Assembly: GCF_000720175.1 (NCBI RefSeq)
Contig: NZ_JOIX01000029.1
Location: 1 to 64,000 of the forward strand
Reading direction: 5' to 3'
From: Streptomyces sp. NRRL S-337
GTDB taxonomy: Bacteria; Actinomycetota; Actinomycetes; Streptomycetales; Streptomycetaceae
Length of the DNA: 64,000 bases
The position numbers were made by a program, and so were the translations under genes. Shown here one piece after another: positions 25,444-34,312 of this stretch. A model generated the notes under the pieces. That model was not told the DNA's origin. It did no database searches and saw nothing but the letters and a program-made list of their open reading frames with translations. How positions within the stretch are numbered: position 1 is the first letter of the stretch; the number at the start of each line of letters is the position of its first letter.

Positions 25444-25911
25444 GTGGACAACAGGCAAGCAATCGGATCGTGGATCTCCGGGCCCCGCGCGGCAGCCGAG
25501 GACATGGGCGTCGAATTCGGATACCGCGGGCAGCGGCTCGGGCTGCCGGAGGAGGGGCCGGGGGCGCTCGCCCGCCCCGGGCGCCGGTTCGCCGCGCTCT
25601 TCATCGACTGGGCGCTGTGCCTGCTGATCGCCTACGGGCTGCTCAGCGGCGGCCGGGCCCAGTCGGCGAGCAACTGGGCTCTGGTGGTCTTCGCGGTGCT
25701 CAGCGTGCTGACGGTCGGCACGGTCGGCTTCACGCCGGGCAAGCGGCTGCTGGGCCTGCGGGTGGTCGCCGAGGGCGGCGGCCGGATCTCGCTGCCGCGG
25801 GTGGTGCTGCGGACCCTGCTGCTCGTCCTGGTCATCCCGGCCGTCGTCTGGGACCGGGACGGCCGCGGACTGCACGACCGCCTGGTGCGCGCCGTACAGG
25901 TCCGGATCTAG
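25444..25911 (+). CDS. RDD family membrane protein
   Basis: This 155-aa protein has three or so hydrophobic helices. The RDD signature appears as [16 protein letters not shown] near residues 42-57 and [13 protein letters not shown] around 97-109, with a final [13 protein letters not shown]. Some RDD proteins act in Na+/H+ exchange; others have no known role. GTG 25444 is chosen for the leaderless -10 and the natural N-terminus ([13 protein letters not shown]). It is divergent from glnA and shares that promoter region. Confidence 0.85.
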   Translation: MDNRQAIGSWISGPRAAAEDMGVEFGYRGQRLGLPEEGPGALARPGRRFAALFIDWALCLLIAYGLLSGGRAQSASNWALVVFAVLSVLTVGTVGFTPGKRLLGLRVVAEGGGRISLPRVVLRTLLLVLVIPAVVWDRDGRGLHDRLVRAVQVRI

Positions 25912-25926
25912 CCGCCGGATCGACAG

Positions 25927-26070
25927 GACGCACGGATGACGTGAGAAACCGGATCGTCATGACCCATGGATTCATGACACAGGGATGTCATGGCACACCG
26001 GATCGTGACGACGCACGGATGTCATGACACACCGGCTCGACATGACGCACGGGTGACATGACAGACGGGT
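25927..26070. repeat. Degenerate 34-bp direct repeats rich in GTCATGAC
   Basis: Units beginning GACGCACGG(A/G)TG recur at 25927-25960, 26010-26043 and from 26044, with a broken unit at 25961-26009. The 8-bp palindrome GTCATGAC appears at 25956-25963 and 26021-26028. The array fills the space between the RDD gene and the terminator. There are no unique spacers of constant length, so it is not CRISPR. Confidence 0.75.
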
Positions 26071-26107
26071 GGGGCCCGGGACCGCGACGGTCCCGGGCCC
26101 CACCCGT
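26065..26107. terminator. Bidirectional hairpin terminator
   Basis: A perfect 20-bp stem (26065-26084 with 26088-26107) with loop CGA separates the converging RDD and DUF4191 genes. There is no U-tract in either direction. Confidence 0.8.
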
Positions 26108-26126
26108 GTCGGATCGGGGGCTGCGC

Positions 26127-26837
26127 TCAGCGTGCCTTGCCGCCGCCCTTGGGCATCCGCATGCCCTTCGGCATCGGGCCCTTCGGTACGGGCATGTTGC
26201 TCATCAGGTCGCCCAGTGCCCGCAGCCGGTCGTTGACCGTGGTGACCTGGGCGCCGGGGAGGACACGGGGCAGCTTCAGCAGGGTCGTGCGGAGCTTCTT
26301 CAGCGGGACCTGGCCCTCGCCGTCGCCCACCACGATGTCGTGGACCGGGGCGTCGGCGACGGTACGCGCCATCCGCTTCTTCTCGGCGGCCAGCAGGCCG
26401 CGCAGCCGGTTCGGGTTGCCCTCGCCGACCAGCACGATGCCGGCCTTGCCGACCGCGCGGTGCACGACGTCCTGGTTGCGGTTCATGGCCACCGCCGGGG
26501 TGACCGTCCAGCCGCGCCCGACGTTGTCCAGTACCGCGGCCGCCGCACCGGGCTGGCCTTCCATCTGCCCGAAGGCCGCGCGCTCGGCACGCCGTCCGAA
26601 GATGATCGCCATCGCCAGGAAGGCCAGGACGAAGCCCAGGATTCCGGCGTAGACGGGGTGGCCGATCGCGAAGCCGATGGCGAGGAGGACGCCGAATACG
26701 ACGATGCCTACGCCAGCGACGACAAGACCGACCTTCGAGTCGACCCGACGGGTCATCTTGTAGGTCAGGGCGATCTGCTTCAGCCGCCCGGGGTTCTCAG
26801 CGCCGGCAGCGCCGTTGGAGTGTGCCTTCCTCGCCAT
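26127..26837 (-). CDS. DUF4191 membrane protein
   Basis: This 236-aa protein has a basic N-terminus (RLKQIALTYKMTRRVD), two membrane helices at about 37-82, and a long cytoplasmic part ending in a Lys/Pro/Met-rich tail. It matches the actinobacterial DUF4191 family, which is commonly found next to lipA. The function is unknown. It ends a minus-strand run lipB, lipA, small protein, DUF4191, with 10 bp separating it from the small gene. Confidence 0.85.
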   Translation of the reverse strand: MARKAHSNGAAGAENPGRLKQIALTYKMTRRVDSKVGLVVAGVGIVVFGVLLAIGFAIGHPVYAGILGFVLAFLAMAIIFGRRAERAAFGQMEGQPGAAAAVLDNVGRGWTVTPAVAMNRNQDVVHRAVGKAGIVLVGEGNPNRLRGLLAAEKKRMARTVADAPVHDIVVGDGEGQVPLKKLRTTLLKLPRVLPGAQVTTVNDRLRALGDLMSNMPVPKGPMPKGMRMPKGGGKAR

Positions 26838-26847
26838 ACAGCGAAGT

Positions 26848-27066
26848 TTACGTGGCGTGCGGGCGGCGGGTCGCCGCGGCCTCCAGTACGTGCGCCGCCT
26901 CGTGGCGGTCCTTGGCCCGGCGGCGGTCCTCCAGGACCGACGTCCAGGCGTTGCGGCGGGCGGTGCGCTGGCCGCCGCGCATCAGGACGGCCTCGACGGC
27001 ACGCAGGGCACCGGTGACGGAAGGAAGGGGGCGGACGGGGGTGGCGCGGAGCGGCGCGGCCTGCAT
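26848..27066 (-). CDS. Small protein between lipA and the DUF4191 gene
   Basis: This 72-aa basic, helical protein includes VTGALRAVEAVLMRGGQRTA. I chose ATG 27066 over an open frame from 27138 because GGGAG lies about ten bases upstream and the product begins with a natural MQAAPLRATP. Position and strand suggest co-transcription with DUF4191. No family or function is recognised. Confidence 0.6.
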   Translation of the reverse strand: MQAAPLRATPVRPLPSVTGALRAVEAVLMRGGQRTARRNAWTSVLEDRRRAKDRHEAAHVLEAAATRRPHAT

Positions 27067-27190
27067 GGTCAGTGACTCCCTCTGGCTGTTCGGAGAAAGC
27101 AGGACTGGTGTGGGAGCGGTGCGTGCATCCATCGTCACTCAACGGTGTTACCAACGGATGACCTGCCGGTCAAACACCAATGAAACGTTG

Positions 27191-27236
27191 ACGCGGCCCG
27201 CCACGCCCCCTGTCCTGAGGGGAGTGCGGGCCGCGT
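27191..27236 (-). terminator. Hairpin downstream of lipA
   Basis: ACGCGGCCCGC and GCGGGCCGCGT pair as an 11-bp outer stem, with further partial pairing inside. It lies 57 bp after the lipA stop and may separate lipA from the downstream small gene. Confidence 0.6.
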
Positions 27237-27292
27237 GGTTCCAGCATGTGCCACATTTCACAAGACGGCGCGCCGGGGAGGGCCGGCCGGAC

Positions 27293-28243
27293 TCAAACCG
27301 CCTGACTGGACGCCTCGACCTCGCGCCGCTCGATGGCCTGCTGGTAAAGGCGGCCGGCGCGGTACGAGGAGCGGACCAGCGGACCGGACATGACACCCGC
27401 GTAGCCGATCTCCTCGGCCTCCTCCTTGAGCTCCACGAACTCGGCCGGCTTGACCCAGCGCTCGATGGGGTGGTGCCGGACCGACGGGCGCAGGTACTGG
27501 GTGATCGTGATCAGCTCGCAGCCCGCGTCGTACAGGTCCTGGAGCGCCTGGCTGATCTCCTCGCGCTCCTCGCCCATGCCCAGGATCAGGTTGGACTTGG
27601 TGACCAGGCCGGCCTCGCGGGCCTTGGTGATCACCTCCAGCGACCGCTCGTAACGGAAGCCGGGGCGGATCCGCTTGAAGATCCGCGGGACCGTCTCGAC
27701 GTTGTGGGCCAGCACCTCGGGACGGGAGGAGAAGACCTCGGCGAGCTGCTCGGGGACCGCGTTGAAGTCCGGGATCAGCAGCTCGACGCCGGTGCCGGGC
27801 ATCGCGGCGTGGATCTGCCGGACGGTCTCGGCGTACAGCCAGGCGCCGCCGTCCTCCAGGTCGTCGCGCGCGACGCCGGTGATCGTGGCGTACTTCAGGC
27901 CCATGGTCTGCACGGACTCGGCGACCCGGCGCGGCTCGTCGCGGTCCAGCGCCTGCGGCTTGCCGGTGTCGATCTGGCAGAAGTCACACCGACGGGTGCA
28001 CTGGTCGCCGCCGATGAGGAACGTCGCCTCGCGGTCCTCCCAGCACTCGTAGATGTTGGGGCAGCCCGCCTCCTGGCAGACCGTGTGCAGGCCCTCGCTC
28101 TTGACCAGGCCCTGGAGGTGGTTGTACTCGGGACCCATTTTCGCCCGGGTCTTGATCCACTCGGGCTTGCGCTCGATGGGGGTCTGGCTGTTCCGGACCT
28201 CCAGGCGAAGCATCTTGCGCCCGTCGGGTGCGACTGCGGACAC
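27293..28243 (-). CDS. lipA: Lipoyl synthase
   Basis: This 316-aa radical SAM enzyme inserts two sulfurs into the octanoyl group on lipoyl domains. The auxiliary 4Fe-4S cluster ligands are C56, C61 and C67. The radical SAM cluster is C82-x3-C86-x2-C89 in [10 protein letters not shown]. The C-terminal Ser that ligates the auxiliary cluster is present in [11 protein letters not shown]. The gene starts with GTG. It follows lipB by 146 bp on the same strand; its clients in this window include the SucB lipoyl domains. Confidence 0.96.
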   Translation of the reverse strand: MSAVAPDGRKMLRLEVRNSQTPIERKPEWIKTRAKMGPEYNHLQGLVKSEGLHTVCQEAGCPNIYECWEDREATFLIGGDQCTRRCDFCQIDTGKPQALDRDEPRRVAESVQTMGLKYATITGVARDDLEDGGAWLYAETVRQIHAAMPGTGVELLIPDFNAVPEQLAEVFSSRPEVLAHNVETVPRIFKRIRPGFRYERSLEVITKAREAGLVTKSNLILGMGEEREEISQALQDLYDAGCELITITQYLRPSVRHHPIERWVKPAEFVELKEEAEEIGYAGVMSGPLVRSSYRAGRLYQQAIERREVEASSQAV

Positions 28244-28389
28244 GTCCGGCTCCCTACCACTTCGTTTCTACGGCGAACACCAGGGTACGCCCGATAATTC
28301 GCACGTCTTTACGTGCATGGCAACCCCAGGTCGCAGGGTCGCATTCCCGCGCTGCCGGGGCGGTCGGACCGTCCCGGACCGCCGGGCGG

Positions 28390-29205
28390 TCAGACCGCCC
28401 GGGGCAGCAGCTCGGCGTTCTCCAGGACGTCGCGCAGATGCTTCTCCACCACGGGCAGCACCTCGGCGATGGTGATGTCCCGGCCCAGTTCACCGGCGAG
28501 CGAGGCCACCCCCGCGTCGCGGATGCCGCACGGCACGATCTTGTCGAACGAGGTGTTGTCCGGGTTCACGTTCAGCGAGAAGCCGTGCATCGTGACGCCC
28601 TTGGCGACCCGGATGCCGATCGCGGCGAGCTTGCGGTCCTCCCGGCGCTGTCCGGCGTTGGACGGCGCGTACTCCGGGCCGTTCAGCCGCGGGTCGAACA
28701 GCTCGTCCGCCAGCCGCGGGTCGAAGTCCAGGTTCAGCCCGCCCAGGGCCGGCCGCTCCTCCAGCGGGTCGCCCAGCACCCACACACCGCTGCGGCCCTC
28801 GACCCGGCTGCCCTCGATGCCGAACTCGGCGCAGGCCCGGATCAGCGCCTCCTCCAGGCGCCGCACGTGCGCGACGACGTCCACCGGACGCGGCAGCTTC
28901 TGGATCGGGTAGCCGATCAGCTGGCCGGGGCCGTGCCAGGTGATCTTCCCGCCGCGGTCCACGTCGACGACCGGCGTGCCGTCCAGGGGGCGCTCGTCGT
29001 CGGACGTGCGCCGGCCCGCGGTGTAGACGGACAGATGCTCCAGCAGCAGACAGGTGTCGGGCACCTCGTCCGCGAACCGGGCGGCGTGGATCCGGCGCTG
29101 CTCCTGCCAGGCCGACTCGTAGTCGACCGCGTCGGCCCCGAAGCCCAGGTGGACAAAGCGCAGCCCCTCGGGTGCGGGGGTCTCCCCCCGAGAGATCGCA
29201 GTCAC
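28390..29205 (-). CDS. lipB: Lipoyl(octanoyl) transferase
   Basis: This enzyme of about 271 aa transfers octanoate from acyl-ACP to apo lipoyl domains, the step before LipA. It shows [18 protein letters not shown], the catalytic Lys in [10 protein letters not shown] and the catalytic Cys in IVPCGI. An actinobacterial insertion (about 40 residues, [20 protein letters not shown] onward) sits in the middle. The start is ambiguous: GTG 29205 has GGGAG at good spacing, while ATG 29217 adds four residues. The frame is open to 29439, but that part is not family-like. Confidence 0.94.
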   Translation of the reverse strand: MTAISRGETPAPEGLRFVHLGFGADAVDYESAWQEQRRIHAARFADEVPDTCLLLEHLSVYTAGRRTSDDERPLDGTPVVDVDRGGKITWHGPGQLIGYPIQKLPRPVDVVAHVRRLEEALIRACAEFGIEGSRVEGRSGVWVLGDPLEERPALGGLNLDFDPRLADELFDPRLNGPEYAPSNAGQRREDRKLAAIGIRVAKGVTMHGFSLNVNPDNTSFDKIVPCGIRDAGVASLAGELGRDITIAEVLPVVEKHLRDVLENAELLPRAV

Positions 29206-29498
29206 GGCAGCTCCCATCCGAACTTCTGTTGCGCTGTGCGGCAACGTTGATGCGTTTCGATGCGTTCGCGCCCCCAGCAACTGTACGGCGGCCGGATCCG
29301 GTCCCCGCAGGCGGCCGGTGTACCCCCAGCAACCGCAGTCCCGCCCCTGCTCACACGATCGGATGAACGCGGGACGCAGGCCGCAAGAACGGCACCGAAG
29401 GCCGTTACATTCACGCCGTTCCAAGAGGGCGATGAGCATGCCGGACCGGGTGGGCCGAAACCGGCGCCCGGCCCGGAAGGCAGGAGACCGTAAAGCTG
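29206..29498. other. Divergent promoter region between lipB and the HTH regulator
   Basis: No RNA gene is seen. The region is GC-moderate near 29340-29420 and probably contains both promoters. I could not assign -10/-35 elements with confidence. Confidence 0.4.
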
Positions 29499-31001
29499 AT
29501 GACGGAACGACCCGCGCACACCCCCAACCGACAGCTCGCCGCGCTCATCGCCGAGGCGGGCTTCTCCAACGCCGGTCTGGCCAGACGGGTCGACCAACTC
29601 GGCATCGAGCACGGCCTCGACCTCCGCTACGACAAGACCTCGGTCACCCGCTGGCTGCGCGGCCAGCAGCCCCGGGGCACCACCCCCGCGCTGATCGCGG
29701 AGGTTTTCACCCGCCGGCTCGGGCGCCGGCTGTCCGCCCAGGACCTCGGTCTGGACGCCTGTGCGCCGGTGTACGCCGGGCTGGAGTTCGCCGCGAGCCC
29801 CACCGAGGCGGTGGACATCGTCAGCGGACTGTGGCGCAAGGACTCCGGCAGCCACGCCGAGCTCCGCAAGATCGCCTTCACCCCGGCCGGGCTCGTGGTC
29901 CCCAGCCGCGACTGGCTGATCGGCCGGCCCGACGACCGGGTGGCCCGCGGCGAGCCGGCCACCGGCGAGGCCACGGGTGCGGGCACGGGTGCGGGCACGG
30001 GTGCGGGCGAGAGCGCCGGCCGGGTGCCCGTCCAGGGCGGCCGCGCCTCGGTGCCCCGGCAGCGCCGGACCGCCGACCGGGTCGACCGCACCCAGGGCTC
30101 CAAGGTCACCTCCGGCGACATCGCCGCCCTGCGCTCGGTCGGCGAGCTGTTCCGGGCGCTGGACCACGCCTACGGCGGCGGCCACGCCCGGCAGGCCCTG
30201 GTGCGCTATCTGGAGCACGAGGCCGAGCCGATGCTGCGCGGCACCTACGGCGAGGCCACCGGCCGCCGGCTGTTCGCGGCGGTCGCCGATCTGACCCGGC
30301 TCGCGGGCTGGACCTCGTACGACATCGCCGCGCACGGCCTGGCGCAGCGGTACTTCGTCCAGGCCCTGCGGCTGGCCCAGGCGGCCGGCGACCGGGCGTA
30401 CGGCTCCTACGTCCTGGTGACGATGAGCCGGCAGGCCGTCTATCTGGGGCACGGCAGGGAGGCCGTCCAGCTGGCGCGCGTCGCCCAGCAGGGCATCGGC
30501 AGCGGTGCGCCGCCCGCCGTCCAGGCGCTGCTGCACTCCGCGGAGGCCCGCGGCCACGGTGTCCTGGGCGAGGTCCGGGCCTGCACGGCGGCGCTGGCCC
30601 GCGCGGAACGCGCGCTGGAGACCTCCCGCCCCGGGGACGACACCCCGTACTGGGCCCGCTTCTTCGACGAGGCCCAGCTCGCCGACGAACTGGCGCACTG
30701 CCACCGCGACCTCCAGCAGTACCGCGCGGCTTCCCAGCACGCCGAGCGCTCCCTGCAGCTGCGCGCCGCCGGGTTCGCCCGCAGCCGGCTGTTCTGCCGG
30801 GTGGTGCTGGCGACCGCGCGGCTGGGCCTGGGCGAGCTGGAACAGGCCTGCACGCTCGGGGCGGAGGCGGCGCTCCAGGCGTCCGAGATGCGGTCGGTGC
30901 GCGCCCATGAGTACGTCAGGGAGTTCGAGCGCCGCCTGGAGCCGTACCGGGACGCGGCGCCGGTGCGCGGCTACCGCGAGCGGATCGCCGCGCTGGGCTG
31001 A
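29499..31001 (+). CDS. HTH transcriptional regulator with helical (TPR-like) C-terminal region
   Basis: This 500-aa protein starts with a helix-turn-helix region ([20 protein letters not shown], then [12 protein letters not shown]). It ends in Ala-rich helical repeats from about residue 200 that look TPR-like. The layout resembles Streptomyces pleiotropic regulators such as the Nsd-type proteins that affect sporulation and antibiotics; that link is by architecture only. A Gly/Thr/Ala linker near 160-170 is encoded by a 12-bp tandem repeat (GGGTGCGGGCAC units, about 29975-30010), which may vary in length between strains. Confidence 0.75.
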   Translation: MTERPAHTPNRQLAALIAEAGFSNAGLARRVDQLGIEHGLDLRYDKTSVTRWLRGQQPRGTTPALIAEVFTRRLGRRLSAQDLGLDACAPVYAGLEFAASPTEAVDIVSGLWRKDSGSHAELRKIAFTPAGLVVPSRDWLIGRPDDRVARGEPATGEATGAGTGAGTGAGESAGRVPVQGGRASVPRQRRTADRVDRTQGSKVTSGDIAALRSVGELFRALDHAYGGGHARQALVRYLEHEAEPMLRGTYGEATGRRLFAAVADLTRLAGWTSYDIAAHGLAQRYFVQALRLAQAAGDRAYGSYVLVTMSRQAVYLGHGREAVQLARVAQQGIGSGAPPAVQALLHSAEARGHGVLGEVRACTAALARAERALETSRPGDDTPYWARFFDEAQLADELAHCHRDLQQYRAASQHAERSLQLRAAGFARSRLFCRVVLATARLGLGELEQACTLGAEAALQASEMRSVRAHEYVREFERRLEPYRDAAPVRGYRERIAALG

Positions 31002-31058
31002 GGCACCGCCCGGGGGAGCCGGGCCGGGCGGTGCGCCGGGCCCGGCCGGCCCCGGTGG

Positions 31059-32300
31059 TCAGGCCGCCGGGCGCAGGGCGTCCGGTTCGGTGGTGAGGGC
31101 CGGCAGCCCGAAGTCCGTCAGCAGGGCGCGGGCCGCCCGCCGGCCCGAGTTCAGCGCGCCCTGGAGCGTGCCGGCATCGCGGTGGTCGCCGCAGACGTAG
31201 AGCCCGGCCAGCACCCGTACGGGCCGCTGCGGATCGTGCGGGGCCGGCATCGCCGGGACCGCGTACGGGTCGTGATGGCCGGTCAGCAGCTCCCAGTCGT
31301 CGGTGCGCGCCCCGTAGAGCCGCTCCAGCTGGGGCCGGACGGTCTTGTCGAGGACGGACAGCGGCAGCGCCGCCGCGGCGCCGAGCACGGTCGTGGTGAT
31401 CAGCGGCCGGCCGGGCGGCGTACGGGACGGGTCGACCGCCCCGGCGCGGAAGCTGCAGGCGACCGGCCCGTCCACCGGCAGGATCGCCGTGGTGGCGTCC
31501 CGGGACGGCATGCCGCGGCCGTCCGCACCGGCCGGGACGGTGTGGTGCAGCACCGTCACCGGGTGGAAGGCGGGCACCCGCAGGCCCGGGAGCAGTTCGG
31601 CGGCGTCGCGGGCACCGGTGGCCAGCAGGACCGCCCGGCAGGGGATCCGGCCGTGCTCGGCGGTGCTGACGCCCGTGGTGGAGACCGAGGTGACCTGGAC
31701 GGACGTGCGGACCGTGCCGGGCGGGAGGCCGGCCGCGAGCAGGTCGGGGACGGCCGAGGCGCCGCCGGCCGGCACCCACAGGCGGCCGGTCTCCGCGTAG
31801 CCGCGCAGCGCGAGCGCGGCGCTCCGGCTGGAGCCGCGCAGCCGCGGATCACACAGCAGCATGCCCAGCAGCGGCCGCAGGAAGACGTCCGGGGTGCGGG
31901 GCGGGAAGGTGGGCCGGGTCGCCAGGGCGTCCTGGATCGGACGGTCGGCGCGCGCGAGGGCGCGCGCCGCGGAGAGTGCGCCCCTTGTGCTCCGGGAGCC
32001 GCTGATGTGCTGCGCCCGCTGGCCGTTGTGGACGCTCAGCACCGGCGCGAACGGACGGAGCGTCAGATCTCCGAGCCCCGGCGTGCGGCGCAGTTCGGCG
32101 GCGCAGACGGCCAGCGGCCGGCCGCAGCGGTCCAGCCGGAAGCCGTCGAGCCGGTCGGTGACGGAGCGGCCGCCGATCCGCGCGGCGGCCTCCAGGACCG
32201 TGACCGACACCCCCGCGCCGGTCAGGTGGCGGGCGGCGGCGAGACCGGCCGGGCCGGCTCCCACGATGACGACGTCCACGGTCGAAGCGGTACGCAGCAC
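31059..32300 (-). CDS. FAD-dependent amine-oxidase/phytoene-desaturase-type oxidoreductase
   Basis: This 413-aa flavoprotein opens with the dinucleotide fold [19 protein letters not shown] and the following ARIGGRS motif, which mark the amine oxidase/protoporphyrinogen oxidase superfamily. The C-terminal FAD block appears as GLYVCGDHRDAGTLQGALNS. The substrate is not evident. GTG 32300 is chosen because GGGAGG lies just upstream and the Rossmann strand then starts near residue 9; ATG 32345 is an alternative. Confidence 0.82.
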   Translation of the reverse strand: MLRTASTVDVVIVGAGPAGLAAARHLTGAGVSVTVLEAAARIGGRSVTDRLDGFRLDRCGRPLAVCAAELRRTPGLGDLTLRPFAPVLSVHNGQRAQHISGSRSTRGALSAARALARADRPIQDALATRPTFPPRTPDVFLRPLLGMLLCDPRLRGSSRSAALALRGYAETGRLWVPAGGASAVPDLLAAGLPPGTVRTSVQVTSVSTTGVSTAEHGRIPCRAVLLATGARDAAELLPGLRVPAFHPVTVLHHTVPAGADGRGMPSRDATTAILPVDGPVACSFRAGAVDPSRTPPGRPLITTTVLGAAAALPLSVLDKTVRPQLERLYGARTDDWELLTGHHDPYAVPAMPAPHDPQRPVRVLAGLYVCGDHRDAGTLQGALNSGRRAARALLTDFGLPALTTEPDALRPAA

Positions 32301-32521
32301 ATGGCCTCCCGAGGTCGGTCCCAGCGGCGGTGCACCGAGTGTCATGCCCTCTGAGGCCGCGAGGAATGCCGGGTGATGTGTGCGGAAAGGTAGGGAGCCG
32401 CCGGCGCGTACGACAGGGGGCGTACGGGGCGCGTGGGAGCGCCCTCGGCGGAGGTTTGCCGGCGGCTGCCGGCGGCCGCGGCCGTCTATCGGGGCTGGAC
32501 GGCGCCCGGCCGGGCGCCCCC

Positions 32522-33412
32522 TCAGCCGACCGCCGCCCGGACCGCCTCGACGATCCGCGGGTGCGCGAACGTGAACCCGGACTCCAGCAGCCGCTTCGGC
32601 ACCACCCGCTGGCTGCCCAGCACGTCCCCGGCGAACTCACCGAGGGCGATCCGCAGCACCGGCGCCGGAACGGAGAACAGCGTGGGGCGGTGCAGCACCC
32701 GGCCCATCACGGCGGTGACCTCCCGGTTGGTCACCGGTTCCGGCGCGGTGAGGTTGACCGGACCGGTCAGCTCCTCGGTGGTCACGAGGTGGCGGAGCGC
32801 CGCGATGTGGTCGTGCAGGGAGATGAAGCTCCAGTACTGGCTGCCGTCGCCGAGCCGCCCGCCCAGACCGAGCCGGAAGACCGGGAACAGCCGCCCCCAG
32901 GCACCGCCCGAGCGCGCCACGACCAGGCCGGTGCGGGCGAAGACGGTGCGGATGCCGGCGTCCTGGGCCGGCCGCGCGGCGGCCTCCCAGTCCACGCACA
33001 CCTCGGGCAGGAAACCGTGGCCGGCCGGCGCGCTCTCGTCCGTCCGCCGGTCGCCGGTGTCCCCGTAGTAGCCGATCGCACTGCCCGAGACGAAGACCCG
33101 CGGCGGGACGTCCATCGAGGCGAGCGCCTCGGCCAGGGCCCGGGTGCCGAGCACCCGGCTGTCGCGGATCTGCTGCTTGTAGGCGGTGGTCCAGCGGTGG
33201 TCGCCGACGCCCGCGCCCGCGAGGTGGACCACCGCTTCGCAGCCGGCCAGCCCCGCGGTGTCGACCTGCTGCCGCGCGGGGTCCCAGCGCACCTCGTCGC
33301 CGGCCGCCGGGGCGCGCCGTACGAGCCGGACGACGTCGTGGCCGTCCGTGCGCAGGGACCGTACGAGGGCCGTGCCGATGAGTCCGGTCGAGCCGGTGAT
33401 CGCGATCCGCAT
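32522..33412 (-). CDS. TIGR01777 family NAD(P)-binding epimerase-like protein
   Basis: This 296-aa extended SDR starts MRIAITGSTGLIGTALV, giving a clear GxxGxxG nucleotide motif. Later blocks SGSAIGYYG and NLTAPEPVTNREVTAVMGR are typical of the TIGR01777/YfcH group. The C-terminal part (LLESGFTFAHPRIVEAV) is the family's DUF1731-like tail. The reaction is not established for the family. The frame is open to 33451, but the ATG at 33412 gives the standard N-terminus. Confidence 0.88.
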   Translation of the reverse strand: MRIAITGSTGLIGTALVRSLRTDGHDVVRLVRRAPAAGDEVRWDPARQQVDTAGLAGCEAVVHLAGAGVGDHRWTTAYKQQIRDSRVLGTRALAEALASMDVPPRVFVSGSAIGYYGDTGDRRTDESAPAGHGFLPEVCVDWEAAARPAQDAGIRTVFARTGLVVARSGGAWGRLFPVFRLGLGGRLGDGSQYWSFISLHDHIAALRHLVTTEELTGPVNLTAPEPVTNREVTAVMGRVLHRPTLFSVPAPVLRIALGEFAGDVLGSQRVVPKRLLESGFTFAHPRIVEAVRAAVG

Positions 33413-33475
33413 GCGCCCATACTGCCCGGGCCCGGCGTCCGGCGACGACAACTGCCCGGCGCGGGGCCCGAGTCC

Positions 33476-33994
33476 CTATGGCCGGAAACGGTCCCAGAGG
33501 AGGGGGAAGCGTTCGGCGAGGGTCTCGTCGTCGTCGAAGTCGACGTACGTGCCGAGCGGTTCGCGGGGCGGCGGCGGCAGTTCCAGGTCCGGCATCGACC
33601 CGCCGGTCATCTGCTCGTACGCCTCGTCGGCCGCGTATCCCACCTCCTCGGCGTCCCCGTCCACCGACTCGTCGAAGTCGTCGAGGAGCTCGGCGAGCTG
33701 GTCCGGGTCGTGCACCCCGCCCTCGAAGACCTCCCGGCCCTGGGCGATCAGCCAGCAGCGGAAGTAGTCGAAGGCGTCGTCGCTGCAGCCGTCCAGGAGG
33801 ACCGCGGCCGCCGCCCACAGGTCCCAGGTGTACGCCCGGTTGTAGCGGGACTCGAAGTGGCGGGCGAAGTCCACGACGGCGTCCGGGTCGCGCCTGAGCA
33901 GCCGCTCGACCAGCGCGTCGGCCTGCTCCTCGGGATCCCCCTCGGCCGCCTCGCGCGAGTCGTCGATCAGCTCCCAGAACTCCGTCTCGTCCAT
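33476..33994 (-). CDS. DUF4240 domain protein
   Basis: This very acidic 172-aa protein starts MDETEFWELIDDSREAA, typical of DUF4240. The segment CSDDAFDYFRCWLIAQGREVFE is also family-like. The ATG at 33994 has a GGAGCGG upstream. The function is unknown. It lies 63 bp upstream of the epimerase gene on the same strand and may be co-transcribed. Confidence 0.85.
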   Translation of the reverse strand: MDETEFWELIDDSREAAEGDPEEQADALVERLLRRDPDAVVDFARHFESRYNRAYTWDLWAAAAVLLDGCSDDAFDYFRCWLIAQGREVFEGGVHDPDQLAELLDDFDESVDGDAEEVGYAADEAYEQMTGGSMPDLELPPPPREPLGTYVDFDDDETLAERFPLLWDRFRP

Positions 33995-34312
33995 CACCGC
34001 TCCAGCATCTGCCCTGCGGGGGTGTGCCGCATGCGGAGTCCCCCGGATGCTGTCGTGCCGTCGACCGGGCCGGACCGGGCCGGACGCGGGCTGCCGTCCG
34101 GGCCGGGGGAGGGGGGAATGAGCAGGCAGGGAGCGGGGGGACGGGCGGGCCGGGCGCGGGCGGTGGCCGGGCGCGTACGGGCCGCGCGGGGCCGGGCGGG
34201 CCGTCGGGTGACCGCCCCAAGAATCACTCGTTGGAAGGCGTGCAACAACCAAACGACGGCATACACGGCATAGTCGGTAAATCTGCCAATTTCTGAAGGG
34301 CTGTTCCAGGCC
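33995..34312. other. Divergent intergenic region
   Basis: The left part is G/C-rich without features. The right part (about 34210-34312) is clearly less GC-rich and probably holds the promoter of the sigma-like membrane protein gene. No gene or RNA is seen. Confidence 0.45.

Noticed and set aside
25927..26070. CRISPR array or phage attachment site
   Set aside because: Unit borders and spacing vary, there are no unique spacers, and no integrase or tRNA is near.
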